This document shows positions 62,013-64,000 of a stretch of DNA of 64,000 nucleotides, piece after piece. Position 1 is the first letter of the stretch. The number at the start of each line of letters is the position of its first letter. Below the pieces are notes generated by a model. That model worked only from the letters and a program-made list of their open reading frames with translations. It made no database searches and was not told where the DNA came from. The position numbers and the translations under genes are program-made. Source of the DNA: an uncultured Lachnospiraceae bacterium (lineage in GTDB: Bacteria; Bacillota; Clostridia; Lachnospirales; Lachnospiraceae); assembly GCA_947575805.1 (NCBI GenBank), contig CANPOY010000007.1, positions 16,147 through 80,146 on the forward strand. The letters run 5' to 3'.

Positions 62013-62987
62013 CTAATCTTCCTGCCTTAATAATTGTGTCATCTTTTCAACCATTTCATTAATAACACCGGCCTGTGTTGCAATTTCCGTTGTATCACTT
62101 GCATTATTTTCCGCCATAGAATTAATCGAATTAAACTGTTCATTCTCATTTCTAATGCTTTCAGCAATATCCTGATTTATAGAAATGGTTTTCTTAATTA
62201 CTTCCGACTGATTTCCATGCGCTTCGCCCATAGTATTTATTGTTTCTACCGATGTATTTAACAGGTTTGTCATATCCTGCATACTCTTGAATACATTTTG
62301 GAAATATTCATTCTGTGTTCCCAGTTTCACAGCGTTTTCATTTACCTGGGCGGTAATATCCTTCACATTTTGCTGCACTCTTTCTATAACTGTCTGGACA
62401 ACCTGTAACGATTGCTGTGTGCTGTTAGCCAGATTTCCAACTTCTGTTGCAACAACTGCAAATCCTTTACCGGCTTCGCCGGCTCTTGCCGCTTCAATAG
62501 AGGCATTCAATGCCAATAAATTGGTAGAGCTTGAAATATCACTTATAAGACTAAGTGTTACACCGATTTCCTGCACTGCCTCTGACAGACGCTGGGTTAT
62601 CTCCGTTGTTGTCTTCATTGACTCAGATACTTCGTTGTTGATTGTATGTAAATCACCGAGAAGTTTTTCGTTTTCTACGGATTTATCCAATAAATCTTTT
62701 GAAACCTGTTCCACCTTTTCAACATTATCTGCAACTACACTTTCCCATTCGCTTAATTCATCAAGATTTGCCATACTTTCATCCGTCTTGGAACTAAGCA
62801 GATTACTTCTTTCAACCAACAGCTCACTTGTAGCCGCCAATTCTTCAGCCGAAGCACTTTCATTCTCCGATATTTGTGAAAGTGATAAACCTGCTGCCTG
62901 CAGGCTCTCAGATAATGTCTGTATTGCCGCAAGGACACTTGTAACATGTTCATTGTTCTTTTCCAATTCATCTTTCTTTGCATTCAT
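62013..62987 (-). CDS. Methyl-accepting chemotaxis-type signalling domain without sensor
   Basis: 324 aa from the ATG after TCGGGGAAT (weak SD); the track start is a TTG four codons before. All-helical coiled coil with the conserved hairpin tip ([37 protein letters not shown]) of chemoreceptors. No membrane segment and no ligand domain, so it is either a soluble receptor or an N-terminally cut gene. It begins just behind a terminator with no clear promoter, and a methyltransferase relic starts 11 bp after its stop. No chemotaxis genes nearby. Confidence 0.85.
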   Translation of the reverse strand: MNAKKDELEKNNEHVTSVLAAIQTLSESLQAAGLSLSQISENESASAEELAATSELLVERSNLLSSKTDESMANLDELSEWESVVADNVEKVEQVSKDLLDKSVENEKLLGDLHTINNEVSESMKTTTEITQRLSEAVQEIGVTLSLISDISSSTNLLALNASIEAARAGEAGKGFAVVATEVGNLANSTQQSLQVVQTVIERVQQNVKDITAQVNENAVKLGTQNEYFQNVFKSMQDMTNLLNTSVETINTMGEAHGNQSEVIKKTISINQDIAESIRNENEQFNSINSMAENNASDTTEIATQAGVINEMVEKMTQLLRQED

Positions 62988-63024
62988 ATTCCCCGACAAA
63001 CTTTAATACAATCAAAACGGATAC

Positions 63025-63065
63025 GAAAAAAGCGAGTACCACATCAAAAGGTGTGCATACCCGCT
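63025..63065 (-). terminator. Terminator after the 81-aa gene
   Basis: Minus strand AGCGGGT..CACACC, TTTT loop, GATGTG..ACTCGCT then TTTTTC; imperfect but long stem. It lies directly upstream of the chemoreceptor-like gene. Confidence 0.7.
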
Positions 63066-63126
63066 TCTCATTCCCATATTCTCAAACAATTTTCCCTAAA
63101 ATGAACACCCCTCCAAGGCCGCCCAT

Positions 63127-63372
63127 TCACAGATTCGGATACCACCGCAGCAGATCCCCATCCCCATGCTCAATCAGATAATTCACCGCATAATACAGCC
63201 ACTCCTCCGGCGTGGGGATATCCCCCTCATGGGGTATCGCTTCCCACTGCGCCCGCTTCTCTGGGTCAGGGTCATTCATCCCCCGCCTGATCCGTGCCGA
63301 GATAATCTCCCGCATCTCCTCCACCGTGATACCCCGCTCACGGGCAAGCCTCTCAAATAAATGTTCTCCCAT
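63127..63372 (-). CDS. Small acidic protein of mobile-element type, unknown
   Basis: 81 aa from ATG with GGAGG upstream (track +38 unlikely residues). Predicted helices (ERLARERGITVEEMREIISARI) and a Trp/Tyr-rich end (TPEEWLYYAVNYLIEHGDGD). Small proteins of this pattern occur beside XRE genes in Lachnospiraceae integrative elements. Divergent from such an XRE gene here. Function unknown. Confidence 0.65.
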   Translation of the reverse strand: MGEHLFERLARERGITVEEMREIISARIRRGMNDPDPEKRAQWEAIPHEGDIPTPEEWLYYAVNYLIEHGDGDLLRWYPNL

Positions 63373-63530
63373 GCAAAAAACGCCTCCTAACTTCCTATGA
63401 TAGCATATCCATTTATCCACCATACTATGATTATGTTCCTTCTGGGTTGTATGTGCTTTACTGATTATGACTATTATATCACCCATTTGGAAACTAAAAT
63501 AGATACAAATGGAAATGGGTGGTGACGGTG

Positions 63531-63839
63531 ATGGAAATGGATATCATAAAACACATAAAAGACCTTATGGATGAACGCGGCTGGACAAACTACCGGCTCG
63601 GAAAAGAAGCCGGCCTTTCCCAGTCCACCATCACAAACCTTTTCAACCGCAACAATGCCCCGACCATACCGACCCTGGAGGCCGTATGCCGGGCATTCGG
63701 TATTACTTTATCGCAATTTTTCTCCGAGGGAAATACCCCCGCCGAACTGACCGAGGAGCAGCGTACCTTATTCGCCGCATGGAGCACCCTGAATGACGGG
63801 CAGAAAGAAGCCCTGCTCCTTCTCATGAAACGCATATAA
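63531..63839 (+). CDS. XRE-family transcriptional regulator
   Basis: 102 aa from ATG-GAA-ATG (track starts at a GTG four codons earlier; no strong SD for either). N-terminal HTH (NYRLGKEAGLSQSTITNLFN, PTIPTLEAVCRAFGITLSQF) and a helical tail (TEEQRTLFAAWSTLNDGQKE). Common in integrative elements as a maintenance or excision regulator. A strong terminator follows. Confidence 0.9.
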   Translation: MEMDIIKHIKDLMDERGWTNYRLGKEAGLSQSTITNLFNRNNAPTIPTLEAVCRAFGITLSQFFSEGNTPAELTEEQRTLFAAWSTLNDGQKEALLLLMKRI

Positions 63840-63847
63840 ACCAGAAA

Positions 63848-63894
63848 AATCCCGCAGGCTCTGCTATCCCAAGAACCTGCGGGATTCGTTTTTT
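63848..63894 (+). terminator. Terminator after the XRE gene
   Basis: AATCCCGCAGG, 17-nt loop, CCTGCGGGATT, CG, six T. Perfect 11-bp stem. Confidence 0.9.
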
Positions 63895-63899
63895 CTCCG

Positions 63900-64000
63900 C
63901 TATGCCGCCTTCCACCTATCCGCCGGAACCTCCACCTGCGTATGATCCCGGAAAGTAAATACCATGCGCTTATCCTCGTATACCGCCACATGATCCACCG
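63900..64000 (-). CDS. C-terminal end of a probable site-specific (serine) recombinase
   Basis: Partial at the right edge, translated by hand: VDHVAVYEDKRMVFTFRDHT, ending QVEVPADRWKAA then TAG. The alternating-strand end with VDxVxVYEDxRxVFxFRD is typical of large serine recombinases of Firmicutes integrative elements. Only 33 codons are visible, so the call is tentative. With the two XRE genes it suggests a mobile element covering the right end. Confidence 0.5.
   Translation of the reverse strand, partial: VDHVAVYEDKRMVFTFRDHTQVEVPADRWKAA

Overview
The window looks like chromosomal DNA of a gut-type Lachnospiraceae or related Clostridia (Firmicutes). Support comes from the PadR/DUF1700/DUF4097 operon, LytTR/GHKL signalling, domain-permuted GH3 enzymes, class II GalT, the feoA-feoA-feoB cluster with its own DtxR-type regulator, VanW and DUF4044 proteins, and strong AGGAGG-type ribosome sites with mostly short gene gaps. 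Genus cannot be told from sequence reading alone. Most genes are on the minus strand. Many ORF-track starts are too long; I moved starts to codons with a good Shine-Dalgarno (SD) site and say so in the entries.

Layout. 1-4.2 kb: a two-component set (double-receiver regulator, PocR-type hybrid kinase, start of a second kinase running off the left edge). 4.4-12.5 kb: a GH88 hydrolase, then a polyamine cluster (speD, speA, speE, carboxy(nor)spermidine dehydrogenase) interrupted by a GH3 NagZ-like lipid-anchored or membrane-anchored enzyme and a small membrane protein. speD is preceded by a ~350-nt structured RNA ending in an intrinsic terminator. 12.5-15.3 kb: a small unknown protein and the PadR/DUF1700/DUF4097 operon. 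15.4-20.4 kb: DUF4044, VanW, AIR-synthase-like, Lrp, aminotransferase, trmL. 20.4-24 kb: a membrane-anchored unknown and galK-galT. 24-32.8 kb: AraC, ferredoxin-type aldo/keto reductase, a permuted GH3, a secreted 5'-nucleotidase, a Nudix hydrolase, an autoregulated TetR and a frameshifted CPBP-type protein. 32.9-35.1 kb: an AT-rich stretch with a KAP-like P-loop NTPase. 35.1-41 kb: a surface-glycan-like operon (DUF6020 membrane protein, acyltransferase 3, second permuted GH3). 41-45 kb: GntR plus ABC transporter and a DUF3829-like lipoprotein. 45-53.3 kb: paired ABC exporters, soluble GHKL kinase, LytTR regulator, ComFB, and a large lipoprotein with a solute-binding fold. 53.5-56.7 kb: an OmpR/histidine kinase pair with a membrane-anchored partner. 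56.7-60.3 kb: DtxR-type regulator and the feo ferrous-iron uptake operon with two dyad iron-box-like operators.

60.3-64 kb is accessory DNA: an XRE/C-protein-like gene, an EcoRV-family restriction endonuclease interrupted by an in-frame TGA, a convergent EcoRV-type adenine methyltransferase lacking its N-terminal SAM-binding part, a sensorless chemoreceptor-like protein, a second XRE gene, and the C-terminal end of what appears to be a site-specific recombinase at the right edge. The most notable items are the structured RNA before speD, the dead EcoRV-like system, the perfect 19-bp inverted repeat inside the GH3 gene of the polyamine operon, and the polyamine cluster that has the carboxyspermidine dehydrogenase but no visible nspC decarboxylase.
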